DNA from: Burkholderia cepacia
Lineage (GTDB): Bacteria; Pseudomonadota; Gammaproteobacteria; Burkholderiales; Burkholderiaceae
Assembly (NCBI RefSeq): GCF_001039005.1
Contig: NZ_LDWR01000004.1
Location: 62,001 to 126,000 of the forward strand
Reading direction: 5' to 3'
DNA: 64,000 bases
Of the stretch, positions 34,059 to 42,430 are shown one piece after another. Under the pieces are notes generated by a model that did no database searches, was not told the origin of the DNA, and worked only from the letters and a program-made list of their open reading frames with translations. Within the stretch, counting starts at the first letter, position 1, and each line of letters opens with the position of its first letter. Made by a program: the position numbers and the translations under genes.

Positions 34059-34991
34059 ATGGATCGACTGGGCGATATCCGGCTGTTCGTGGAAGCGGCG
34101 GAACTGGGCAGCCTGTCCGCGGCCGGGCGCAAGCTGAACCTCACGCCGGCCGCCGCGAGCGCGCGCCTCGCGAAGCTCGAGGCGAAGACCGCGACGCGGC
34201 TGTTCGAGCGTTCGACGCGGCAATTGCGACTCACCGACGAGGGCCGGCTGTACCTGAACTGCTGCCGGCAGGCGCTACAGGCACTCGACGACGCGGACGC
34301 GATGCTGCAGGAAGGCCGCAACGTCGTCAGCGGCAAGGTGCGGCTGTCGTCGACGTCCGATTTCGGCCGCAATCAGTTGCTCGACTGGCTCGACGAATTC
34401 ACGACGCGCCATCCCGACGTCACGTTCTCGCTGACGGCGTCCGATTCGTCGTCGAACCTGTGGCAGGACGAGATCGACCTCGCGATCCGCTTCGCCGCGC
34501 CGCCCGACGGCGCGCTGATCGCCCGCCGGCTCGCGACCAACCGGCGCGTGCTGTGCGCGGCGCCGTCGTTCGTCGAACGCCACGGCGTGCCGGCCGATCC
34601 GCACGATCTGGCCCGCTTTCCGTGCAACGTGATCACGATCGCGTCCGGGCCGATGAACACCTGGCACTTCACGCGCGGCGACGAGGTGCAGATCCACACG
34701 GTGCCGGTGTCGACCGCGTTCGAGACCAACGACGGCGGCCTCACGCGCGAATGGACGCTGCGCGGCCACGGCATCGCGCTGAAATCGCTGTGGGACATCG
34801 CGGACGACGTCCGCGCCGGCCGGCTGCGCGTGCTGCTGCCCGACTGGCGCCATCAGGACGCGCCGCTGCATGCGATCTATCACAGCAAGCGCTACATGGC
34901 GCCGCGCGTGCGCGTGCTGCTCGACTTTCTCGCCGAACGCTTCGCGCGCGAGGAAGCCGCGCTCGACGACCTGCTGAACGCGTGCCGCTGA
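34059..34991 (+). CDS. LysR-family transcriptional regulator
   Basis: A 310-residue regulator. The N-terminal winged helix (residues 1-60) has the family signature LGSLSAAGRKLNLTPAAASARLAKLE. The effector domain begins near residue 90 and contains NRRVLCAAPSFVERHG, typical of the CrgA/DmlR-like branch. The start is ATG at 34059, the usual LysR N-terminus (MDRLGDIRLFVEAAELGS); an in-frame ATG 45 bases upstream would add an unusual leader. The divergent MFS gene is its likely target. The inducer is unknown. Confidence 0.92.
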   Translation: MDRLGDIRLFVEAAELGSLSAAGRKLNLTPAAASARLAKLEAKTATRLFERSTRQLRLTDEGRLYLNCCRQALQALDDADAMLQEGRNVVSGKVRLSSTSDFGRNQLLDWLDEFTTRHPDVTFSLTASDSSSNLWQDEIDLAIRFAAPPDGALIARRLATNRRVLCAAPSFVERHGVPADPHDLARFPCNVITIASGPMNTWHFTRGDEVQIHTVPVSTAFETNDGGLTREWTLRGHGIALKSLWDIADDVRAGRLRVLLPDWRHQDAPLHAIYHSKRYMAPRVRVLLDFLAERFAREEAALDDLLNACR

Positions 34992-35081
34992 CGGCCGGCG
35001 CACCGCCGTCCAGGGGTCGGAACCTGACGCTCGGCGTCGCGCCGCCGCAACCGGCCGCCCGTCCGGGGCGGCGTGAAAAGC

Positions 35082-35087
35082 TATAAT
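35082..35087 (+). promoter_or_regulatory. Perfect -10 box upstream of miaB
   Basis: TATAAT, 119 bases before miaB, flanked by GAAAAGC and GGAAAGC. No good -35 hexamer is seen at 17 bases. It is a possible miaB promoter. Confidence 0.3.
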
Positions 35088-35205
35088 GGAAAGCTTTTCC
35101 GACGGCTTTCCATGCTTGATGCGCGCCACCTGCGTGCCGCGCGCGGCCGTCCCGATTCACCCTTGACGACGCCCCCAGGTCAACCACTGCGAACGGCGAA
35201 CCCCC

Positions 35206-36579
35206 ATGACCAAGAAAGTTTACGTAAAGACCTTCGGCTGCCAGATGAACGAGTACGACTCGGACAAGATGGTGGACGTACTCAATGCGGCCGAAGGCCT
35301 CGAAAAGACCGACACGCCGGAAGACGCGGACATCATCCTGTTCAACACGTGCTCGGTGCGTGAAAAGGCGCAGGAGAAGGTGTTCTCCGATCTCGGCCGC
35401 GTGCGCGAGCTGAAGGAAGCGAAGCCCGGCCTGCTGATCGGCGTCGGCGGCTGCGTCGCGAGCCAGGAAGGCGCATCGATCGTGTCGCGCGCGCCGTACG
35501 TCGACCTCGTGTTCGGCCCGCAGACGCTGCACCGCCTGCCGCAGATGATCGACGCGCGCCGCGAGAGCGGCCGCGCGCAGGTCGACATCTCGTTCCCCGA
35601 GATCGAGAAGTTCGACCACCTGCCGCCCGCGCGCGTCGAGGGGCCGAGCGCGTTCGTGTCGATCATGGAAGGCTGCTCGAAGTACTGCAGCTACTGCGTG
35701 GTGCCGTACACGCGCGGCGACGAGGTATCGCGCCCGCTCGACGACGTGCTGACCGAAGTGGCCGGCCTCGCCGACCAGGGCGTGCGCGAAGTCACGCTGC
35801 TCGGCCAGAACGTGAACGCCTATCGCGGCGCGCTGACGGCCGGTGCGTCCGAGATCGCCGATTTCGCGACGCTGATCGAATACGTCGCCGACATCCCCGG
35901 CATCGAGCGGATCCGCTATACGACGTCGCACCCGAAGGAATTCACGCAGCGCCTGATCGACACCTACGCGAAGGTGCCGAAGCTCGTGAGCCACCTGCAC
36001 CTGCCGGTCCAGCACGGCTCCGACCGCATCCTGATGGCGATGAAGCGCGGCTACACGGTGCTCGAATACAAGTCGGTGATCCGCAAGCTGCGCGCGATCC
36101 GCCCCGACCTGTCGCTGTCGACCGACATGATCGTCGGCTTCCCCGGCGAGACCGAGGACGATTTCGACAAGATGATGGCGCTCGTGCACGAGATGAGCTA
36201 CGACACGAGCTTCTCGTTCATCTACAGCCCGCGCCCCGGCACGCCGGCCGCGAACCTGCACGACGACACGCCGCGCGAAGTGAAGCTCAAACGCCTGCAA
36301 CATCTGCAGGCGACCATCGAGGAAAACGTCGCGCGCATCAGCCAGTCGATGGTCGGAAAGGTCGAGCGGATCCTCGTCGAGGGCCCGTCGCGCAAGGACC
36401 CGAACGAACTCGCGGGCCGTACCGAGAACAACCGGGTCGTGAATTTCCCGGCGCCGCTCGCATCGCACCCGCGCCTGATCGGCCAGATGATCGACGTGAA
36501 GATCAACCATGCGTACCCGCACTCGCTGCGCGGCGAGCTCGTGCTCGTCAGCGACGACGCGAGCGCGGCCACCCACTGA
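35206..36579 (+). CDS. miaB: tRNA-2-methylthio-N6-dimethylallyladenosine synthase
   Basis: A 457-residue radical-SAM methylthiotransferase that adds a methylthio group to i6A37 of tRNAs. The N-terminal cluster cysteines are C12 (KTFGCQMNE), C49 (FNTCSVRE) and C83 (VGGCVASQ). The radical-SAM triad is C157, C161 and C164 (CSKYCSYC), and a TRAM domain closes the protein. Length and motifs fit MiaB. It opens the conserved miaB-phoH-ybeY-corC-lnt gene order; phoH starts 29 bases after its stop. Confidence 0.97.
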   Translation: MTKKVYVKTFGCQMNEYDSDKMVDVLNAAEGLEKTDTPEDADIILFNTCSVREKAQEKVFSDLGRVRELKEAKPGLLIGVGGCVASQEGASIVSRAPYVDLVFGPQTLHRLPQMIDARRESGRAQVDISFPEIEKFDHLPPARVEGPSAFVSIMEGCSKYCSYCVVPYTRGDEVSRPLDDVLTEVAGLADQGVREVTLLGQNVNAYRGALTAGASEIADFATLIEYVADIPGIERIRYTTSHPKEFTQRLIDTYAKVPKLVSHLHLPVQHGSDRILMAMKRGYTVLEYKSVIRKLRAIRPDLSLSTDMIVGFPGETEDDFDKMMALVHEMSYDTSFSFIYSPRPGTPAANLHDDTPREVKLKRLQHLQATIEENVARISQSMVGKVERILVEGPSRKDPNELAGRTENNRVVNFPAPLASHPRLIGQMIDVKINHAYPHSLRGELVLVSDDASAATH

Positions 36580-36608
36580 CTGACGCATCACCGGAGCCCG
36601 ACGCCACT

Positions 36609-37652
36609 TTGAAGACCACCCAACCCCTGGAATTCATCGCGCCGCGCGACGACAACGCGCGCCTCGCCAATCTCTGCGGCCCGCTCGACGAAAACCTGCG
36701 GCAGATCGAACAGGCGCTCGACGTGACGCTCGCGCGACGCGGCCACCGGATCACGATCCGCGGGCGCGGCGCCAAGCTCGCGCTCGCGGCGCTCGACAAC
36801 TTCTACAACCGCGCGCGCGATCCGCTGTCGGTCGACGACATCCAACTCGCGCTGGTCGAAGTGCGCCACACCGCCGGCAACGGCCGGGAGACCACGCTCG
36901 ACGTGCGATTCCGCGGCGACCCCGATCATCCGTTCGACGAGCCGGTCGTGCAGCTCGACGACGAGGCGCTCGAAGAGCAGGGGCCGAAGCTCTACACGCG
37001 GCGCGCCGACTTGCGCGGCCGCACGCCCGCGCAGCGCGAATACCTGAAACAGATCCTGTCGCACGACGTGACGCTCGGCATCGGGCCGGCCGGCACCGGC
37101 AAGACCTACCTCGCGGTCGCTTGCGCGGTCGACGCGCTCGAGCGCGACCAGGTCAAGCGGATCGTGCTGACGCGCCCGGCCGTCGAGGCCGGCGAGCGGC
37201 TCGGCTTCCTGCCGGGCGACCTCGCGCAGAAGGTCGACCCGTATCTGCGACCGCTGTACGACGCGCTGTACGACCTGCTCGGCTTCGACAAGACGGCGAA
37301 GATGTTCGAGCGCCAGATGATCGAGATCGCGCCGCTCGCGTACATGCGCGGCCGCACGCTGAATCACGCGTTCATCATCCTCGACGAGGCGCAGAACACC
37401 ACGCCCGAACAGATGAAGATGTTCCTCACGCGGATCGGCTTCGGCTCGAAGGCGGTCGTGACCGGCGACACGAGCCAGGTCGACCTGCCGCGCGGCCACA
37501 AGAGCGGCCTCGTCGAGGCGCAGCAGGTACTCAACGGCGTGCGCGGCATCGCGCTCACGCGCTTCACGAGCGCGGACGTCGTGCGCCATCCGCTCGTCGC
37601 GCGCATCGTCGAGGCGTACGACGAATTCCACGCGCAGCACCAGGACGGCTGA
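36609..37652 (+). CDS. ybeZ: PhoH-family ATPase (YbeZ)
   Basis: A 347-residue cytoplasmic ATPase. A KH-like N-terminal part is followed by a P-loop domain with Walker A GPAGTGKT near residues 159-166 and Walker [10 protein letters not shown] near 257. In other bacteria YbeZ works with the endoribonuclease YbeY in rRNA processing; the ybeY gene follows here after a terminator. The start is a TTG at 36609 (MKTTQPLEF); GGAG lies about 14 bases upstream, rather far, and no better start is visible. Confidence 0.94.
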   Translation: MKTTQPLEFIAPRDDNARLANLCGPLDENLRQIEQALDVTLARRGHRITIRGRGAKLALAALDNFYNRARDPLSVDDIQLALVEVRHTAGNGRETTLDVRFRGDPDHPFDEPVVQLDDEALEEQGPKLYTRRADLRGRTPAQREYLKQILSHDVTLGIGPAGTGKTYLAVACAVDALERDQVKRIVLTRPAVEAGERLGFLPGDLAQKVDPYLRPLYDALYDLLGFDKTAKMFERQMIEIAPLAYMRGRTLNHAFIILDEAQNTTPEQMKMFLTRIGFGSKAVVTGDTSQVDLPRGHKSGLVEAQQVLNGVRGIALTRFTSADVVRHPLVARIVEAYDEFHAQHQDG

Positions 37653-37689
37653 CCGGCCGGCGGCGCCCGCGCGCTGCCCCGGCATCCCG

Positions 37690-37724
37690 GCCCGGCCCGC
37701 CAGACGGCGCGCCGGGCTTTTTTT
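37690..37724 (+). terminator. Intrinsic terminator after ybeZ
   Basis: GCCCGGCCCGCC (37690-37701) pairs with GGCGCGCCGGGC (37706-37717) with one mismatch, followed by seven T residues. It separates ybeZ from ybeY. Confidence 0.85.
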
Positions 37725-37755
37725 CGCCCGCGCGAATTCGGGTGCGATCGGCCGT

Positions 37756-37767
37756 TTGGTGTATCCT
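37756..37767 (+). promoter_or_regulatory. Shared promoter-like motif upstream of ybeY
   Basis: TTGGTGTATCCT, found identically at 39686-39697 before corC. The TATCCT part resembles a -10 box with an upstream GTG extension. It lies 28 bases before the ybeY ATG, a fitting distance. Confidence 0.33.
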
Positions 37768-37794
37768 CAACGCGTCCCAATCGCCGCACGCGTC

Positions 37795-38571
37795 ATGAAA
37801 TCCTCCCGTTCTCGCAAGTCCGGGCGCGCCCAGTCCACCGCGCCCGAATCTCCCCGTCTTTCGCTGTTCGATGCGAAGGGCAAGGCCCGGACCGTCAACG
37901 CGCAAGGGCTGCGGATCGACTTCCCGGACGGTCGCAGCCTGATGTTCGACCTGTCGGGCAGCTCGGGCGACGCGGCCGTCGCGATCGTCGCTCAGCACAA
38001 CGATCCGGCGATGCGCGCGAAGCTCGCGCTGCAACCCGAACACTACGACAGCGTGACGCTGCACGTGGGTGCCGAGCCCGCGCCGCGCGAAGACGAAACC
38101 GACGACGAGTTGCTCGAGCTGGAACTCGACCTGTCCGTGCAGTACGGCGACGAGATCACGAGCGACGTGCGCAAGACGCTACCCAAGCGCAAGCTGATCG
38201 CCGAATGGATCGAGCCGGCGCTGTTCGCCAGCGCGCAGCTCACCGTGCGCTTCGTCGGCGAAGTGGAAGGCCGCACGCTGAACGACGGCTACCGCCACAA
38301 GGACTACCCGACCAACGTGCTGACCTTCGCATACGACGCGGCGCCCGACGGCACCGTGATCGGCGACCTCGTGCTGTGCTGCCCGGTCGTCGAGAAGGAA
38401 GCGCACGACCAGGGCAAGCCGCTCGCGGCCCACTACGCGCACCTGCTGGTGCACGGCGCGCTGCACGCGCAGGGCTACGACCACGAGACGAGCGACGAGG
38501 ACGCGGCCGAAATGGAAGCGCTCGAAGTCGACATCCTCGCGAAGCTGGGCTTCCCGAATCCGTATCAGTAA
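37795..38571 (+). CDS. ybeY: Endoribonuclease YbeY, with N-terminal extension
   Basis: A 258-residue frame. The YbeY domain fills the C-terminal 150 or so residues and holds the zinc-binding [11 protein letters not shown] and the [12 protein letters not shown] motif. It matures the 16S rRNA 3' end and helps ribosome quality control. About 100 residues precede the domain, acidic near the join ([15 protein letters not shown]). An internal ATG at 38011 would give a 186-residue protein closer to usual size. The upstream part has coding-like codon use and includes [17 protein letters not shown], so I kept the longer form. The ATG at 37795 lacks a clear ribosome site. Confidence 0.88.
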   Translation: MKSSRSRKSGRAQSTAPESPRLSLFDAKGKARTVNAQGLRIDFPDGRSLMFDLSGSSGDAAVAIVAQHNDPAMRAKLALQPEHYDSVTLHVGAEPAPREDETDDELLELELDLSVQYGDEITSDVRKTLPKRKLIAEWIEPALFASAQLTVRFVGEVEGRTLNDGYRHKDYPTNVLTFAYDAAPDGTVIGDLVLCCPVVEKEAHDQGKPLAAHYAHLLVHGALHAQGYDHETSDEDAAEMEALEVDILAKLGFPNPYQ

Positions 38572-38583
38572 GTCAGTCGCCCG

Positions 38584-39216
38584 ATGCGCAACGCCGCGAT
38601 GCTCCCGCCCGCCTACCCGCCGTCGATCGGCGACGGGCGGCTGCTGACGGAAGACGAGCTCGCGGCATCGCTCGCGCACACGATGCGCGACTGGGACGGC
38701 CGGCAGGATCTCTGGCTGTTCGGTTATGGCTCGCTGATCTGGAACCCGGGCTTGCCGACCGTTGCCGCCGTGCACGGCAAGGTACACGGCTACCATCGCG
38801 GGCTCTACCTGTGGTCGCGCGTGAACCGCGGCACGCCCGAACGCCCGGGCCTCGTGCTTGCGCTCGATCGCGGCGGCTCGTGCTCCGGCATTGCGTTCCG
38901 GCTCGCGGGCCCGACTGCGCAGCCGCACCTCGAGACGCTGTGGAAACGCGAGATGCCGATGGGGTCGTATCGGCCCGCGTGGCTGCCGTGCTCGCTCGAG
39001 AACGGCGAACGCGTGAACGCGCTCGCGTTCGTGATGCGCCGCGACGCGCCGACCTATACGGGCAAGCTGTCCGACCCCGTCGTGAAGGAAGTTTTCAGCT
39101 GCGCGGCCGGCCGCTACGGTACGACGCTCGACTACGTGAGCCGCACGGTCGACGCGCTGCGCGCGAGCGGCATCCCCGATCGCGCGCTGGAAGGGCTGCT
39201 CGCGCGATGCCGGTGA
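38584..39216 (+). CDS. Gamma-glutamylcyclotransferase, ChaC-like
   Basis: A 210-residue protein with the ChaC signature LWLFGYGSLIWNPG (about residues 43-56), HGYHRGLYLWSRVNRGTPERPGLVLALD and the LWKREM segment. ChaC-type enzymes degrade glutathione by releasing 5-oxoproline. It starts 12 bases after ybeY, so it shares that transcript, although it is not part of the usual ybeZYX-lnt set. ATG at 38584 is preferred; an ATG five codons downstream is also possible. Confidence 0.9.
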   Translation: MRNAAMLPPAYPPSIGDGRLLTEDELAASLAHTMRDWDGRQDLWLFGYGSLIWNPGLPTVAAVHGKVHGYHRGLYLWSRVNRGTPERPGLVLALDRGGSCSGIAFRLAGPTAQPHLETLWKREMPMGSYRPAWLPCSLENGERVNALAFVMRRDAPTYTGKLSDPVVKEVFSCAAGRYGTTLDYVSRTVDALRASGIPDRALEGLLARCR

Positions 39217-39286
39217 CGCCACGCGCCGCCCCGCTTGCCGCCACCCGATGCCGCACTCCCCGCTGATTCGAACGAGGCCCCTGCCG

Positions 39287-39436
39287 ATGAAACCGTCACA
39301 TTGGTCGCGCTGCAAGATCGCCGCGCTGCTCGTCGCCGCGAGCGTCGCGCTGTCCGGCTGCGGAATATTCGGTTGCGGCGGCGCCGCGAGCAACGGCGGA
39401 GCCGCCGGCGGCTGCGCGGCCGGCATGCGGTTCTGA
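39287..39436 (+). CDS. Very small putative lipoprotein (49 aa)
   Basis: A short hydrophobic leader with positively charged N-terminus leads to lipobox ALSGC (Cys25). The mature peptide would be about 25 residues of mostly Gly, Ala and Cys (CGIFGCGGAASNGG and two more residues groups, ending GMRF). A GAGG lies 10-12 bases before the ATG at 39287. No family is known to me. The signal and lipobox make a real gene likely; the function is unknown. Confidence 0.6.
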   Translation: MKPSHWSRCKIAALLVAASVALSGCGIFGCGGAASNGGAAGGCAAGMRF

Positions 39437-39744
39437 GCCGCGCGCCGAACGCGATCGCATGCGGCAGAATGCCGCCGGCGCCGCCCGGCCGGCCGGGCGC
39501 CCTTCCACGTCATACCGGCCCGCTCTTCCCGCACCCGTTTTTTGCCGCTGCTGCGCCGCCGGCCTTTTCTGAGATAGGATGGACACAAGGACGATGTCGC
39601 GCCCGGCGCGGCCGTCCGCGAGCGGGGCCCGCGCGAGCTGCCCACCCTGGCCGTGCGGCCGGTGTGACACGGTCGCGTCGTGCCCTTGGTGTATCCTTGC
39701 CTACTCCGTGACAGCGCGCCCCGGCACGACCCGGGCGCACCACC
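39437..39744. other. 308-bp intergenic region before corC
   Basis: It contains a GC-rich patch with dyad symmetry (GGCGCCGCCCGGCCGGCCGG at about 39477-39496) and, near the right end, the TTGGTGTATCCT motif. No gene is seen. Confidence 0.5.
39686..39697 (+). promoter_or_regulatory. Shared promoter-like motif upstream of corC
   Basis: The second copy of TTGGTGTATCCT (first at 37756), 48 bases before the corC ATG. This places a promoter for corC-lnt here. Confidence 0.33.
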
Positions 39745-40632
39745 ATGAACGATTCGTATCCCAGTCGTAAGCCAACCGACAAACCGCAAGAAAAGCGCTC
39801 ATTGCTCGAGCGCCTGACCGACTTCATCTCGCCCGAGCCCGAATCCCGCGGCGAGCTGCTGGAAATCCTCCAGGACGCCCACGAACGCAACCTGATCGAC
39901 GCCGACTCGCTGTCGATGATCGAAGGCGTGTTCCAGGTATCCGATCTGTGCGCCCGCGACATCATGGTGCCGCGCGCCCAGATGGACGCGATCAACATCG
40001 CGGACAAGCCCGAGGATTTCATCCCGTTCGTCCTCGAGAAGGCGCACTCGCGCTACCCCGTGTACGAGGAGAACCGCGACAACGTCATCGGCGTGCTGCT
40101 CGCGAAGGATCTGCTGCGCTTCTACGCCGAAGAAGAGTTCGACGTGCGCGGGATGCTGCGCCCGGCCGTGTTCATTCCGGAATCGAAGCGCCTGAACGTG
40201 CTGCTGCACGACTTCCGCGTGAACCGCAACCACCTGGCGATCGTCGTCGACGAATACGGCGGTGTCGCGGGGCTGATCACGATCGAGGACGTGCTCGAAC
40301 AGATCGTCGGCGACATCGAGGACGAATACGACTTCGACGAGGAAGCCGGCAACATCATCTCGGGCCCGGACGGCCGCTACCGCGTGCGCGCGCTCACCGA
40401 GATCGAACAGTTCAACGACGTGTTCGGCACCGATTTCCCCGACGACGAGGTCGATACGATCGGCGGCCTGATCACCCATCATTTCGGACGCGTTCCGCAC
40501 CGCGGCGAAAAGCTGCAGCTCGGCAACCTCGTGTTCGAGATCCAGCGCGGCGATGCGCGCCAGGTTCATGTGCTGCTGGTGCGCCGCAACCCGCTCACCA
40601 GCCGTCGCGCCGAAACCTCGCACGAGGACTGA
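39745..40632 (+). CDS. ybeX: CorC/YbeX-family CBS-domain protein
   Basis: A 295-residue soluble protein: two CBS domains at about residues 70-190 (ARDIMVPRAQMDAINI, SRYPVYEENRDNVIGVLLAKDLL, LAIVVDEYGGVAGLITIEDVLEQIVGDIEDEYD) and a C-terminal CorC/HlyC transporter-associated domain. Known as CorC (magnesium/cobalt efflux) or YbeX (ribosome homeostasis). Its place between ybeY and lnt is the classic order. It lies 52 bases before lnt, so they are cotranscribed. Confidence 0.94.
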   Translation: MNDSYPSRKPTDKPQEKRSLLERLTDFISPEPESRGELLEILQDAHERNLIDADSLSMIEGVFQVSDLCARDIMVPRAQMDAINIADKPEDFIPFVLEKAHSRYPVYEENRDNVIGVLLAKDLLRFYAEEEFDVRGMLRPAVFIPESKRLNVLLHDFRVNRNHLAIVVDEYGGVAGLITIEDVLEQIVGDIEDEYDFDEEAGNIISGPDGRYRVRALTEIEQFNDVFGTDFPDDEVDTIGGLITHHFGRVPHRGEKLQLGNLVFEIQRGDARQVHVLLVRRNPLTSRRAETSHED

Positions 40633-40684
40633 GCGTCCCGCGCCAGCCGCGTTTCCTTCAACCGCTCGCCCACTTCCGCTTCAC

Positions 40685-42376
40685 ATGGACGATCCGATCC
40701 CGTCCCGCCCGGCTGGCGGCCTTCTCGCGCCGGCGCCCGGCCGCGCGCTGCCGCGCTGGCACTACCCGGCCGCGCTGCTCGCCGGCGCGGCCAATACGCT
40801 CAGCTTCGCACCGACGCCGCACGGCGGCTGGCTGCAACTCGTCGTATTCGTCTGGTTTTTCGCGCAACTGACGCGCACGTCGAGCTGGCGCGGCGCCGCG
40901 CTCACGGGCGGCGCGTTCGGCTTCGGCAACTTCATCAGCGGCATCTGGTGGCTCTACATCAGCATGCACGTGTACGGCGAGATGGCCGCGCCGCTCGCGG
41001 GCGGCGCGCTCGTGCTGTTCTCGCTGTATCTGTCGCTGTACCCGGCGTTCTCGGCCGGGCTGTGGTCGTTCTGCGCGGGGCATGCGTGGCATCGCCGCGA
41101 ACCCGACCCGCGGCCGTTCTCGCCGACCTGGCACGACGCGTTCGCGTTCGCGAGCGCGTGGGCTTTCAGCGAATGGCTGCGCGGCACCCTTTTCACCGGC
41201 TTTCCATGGCTCGCGAGCGGCTACCCGCAGGTCGACGGCCCGTTCGCGGGCTTCGCGCCGATCGTCGGCGTGTACGGGATAGCCTGGGTGCTCGCGCTGT
41301 TCGCCGCGCTGGTCGTGCAGGCGCTCGCCGCCGCGCGCCCGTCGGCCGAGCATGAAAGCGGCGCCGGCGGCAACGCGCGCGTGCGAATCGCCGCGCCGGC
41401 CGGCATCGCCGTCGCGCTCGTCGCGGCCGGCCTCGGGCTGTCGCAGGTCACGTGGACCGTGCCCGCGAACGCGCCGCTAACAGTGCGGCTGCTGCAAGGC
41501 AACGTGAAGCAGGACATCAAGTTCGAGGAAGCGGGCATCGACGCGGCGATCAAGATGTACCAGCAGATGATCGTCGAGAAGCCGGCCGACCTGATCGTCA
41601 CGCCCGAGACCGCGATCGCGGTGATGATCCAGGAGCTGCCCGAGCCGTTCGCCGTCGCGATCCGCAAGTTCAGCGACACAACGGGCTCGGCCGTGCTGTT
41701 CGGCGCGGTCGGCGCCTCGGTGACCGAAGACGGTCGTTACGTCGACTATACGAACAGCCTGTACGGCGTGACGCCGAACTCGCGCGACATCTATCACTAC
41801 GACAAGCACCACCTCGTGCCCTTCGGCGAATTCATCCCGTGGGGCTTCCGGTGGTTCGTCGACCTGATGAAGATGCCGCTCGGCGATTTCGCGCGCGGCG
41901 CACCCGTGCAGAAGCCGTTCCTGGTGCACAACCAGCCCGTGATGGCCGACATCTGCTACGAGGACTTGTTCGGCGAGGAAATCGCCGCGACGATCCGCGA
42001 CAATCCGCAGCCGCCGGGCGTGCTCGTCAACGTGACGAACCTCGCGTGGTTCGGCGACACGATCGCGCTCGACCAGCACCTGCAGATCGCGCGGATGCGT
42101 TCGCTCGAGACGGGCCGGCCGATGCTGCGCTCGACCAACACGGGGATGACGGCCGCGATCGACGCGCACGGCCGCGTGCTCGGTCAGCTGAAGCCGTTCA
42201 CGATCGGCTCGCTCGACGTGCGGATCGAAGGCACCAGCGGCTTCACGCCCTACGTGACGAGCGGCAACAACATCGTGCTCGCGGTGTCGTTCGTGCTGCT
42301 CGCGTTCGGCTTCACGTTCGGGCCCGGGCTGCGCCGGCGCAACGGCCGCAGGAACGGCGACGACCAGCAGGCCTGA
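40685..42376 (+). CDS. lnt: Apolipoprotein N-acyltransferase
   Basis: A 563-residue inner-membrane enzyme that adds the third acyl chain to the N-terminal cysteine of lipoproteins. Several membrane segments at residues 25-260 precede a nitrilase-like periplasmic domain. The catalytic triad can be read as E308 (TPETAI), K374 (DKHHLVPFGE) and C424 (DICYEDLFGE). A last hydrophobic helix near residue 530 returns to the membrane, and a basic tail follows. ATG at 40685 starts the family-like N-terminus. Confidence 0.96.
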   Translation: MDDPIPSRPAGGLLAPAPGRALPRWHYPAALLAGAANTLSFAPTPHGGWLQLVVFVWFFAQLTRTSSWRGAALTGGAFGFGNFISGIWWLYISMHVYGEMAAPLAGGALVLFSLYLSLYPAFSAGLWSFCAGHAWHRREPDPRPFSPTWHDAFAFASAWAFSEWLRGTLFTGFPWLASGYPQVDGPFAGFAPIVGVYGIAWVLALFAALVVQALAAARPSAEHESGAGGNARVRIAAPAGIAVALVAAGLGLSQVTWTVPANAPLTVRLLQGNVKQDIKFEEAGIDAAIKMYQQMIVEKPADLIVTPETAIAVMIQELPEPFAVAIRKFSDTTGSAVLFGAVGASVTEDGRYVDYTNSLYGVTPNSRDIYHYDKHHLVPFGEFIPWGFRWFVDLMKMPLGDFARGAPVQKPFLVHNQPVMADICYEDLFGEEIAATIRDNPQPPGVLVNVTNLAWFGDTIALDQHLQIARMRSLETGRPMLRSTNTGMTAAIDAHGRVLGQLKPFTIGSLDVRIEGTSGFTPYVTSGNNIVLAVSFVLLAFGFTFGPGLRRRNGRRNGDDQQA

Positions 42377-42430
42377 CGCGGCAGGCGGCCGCCGCGCGCG
42401 GCGGCCCGCGACCGCGAACCGGTCGGCCGC

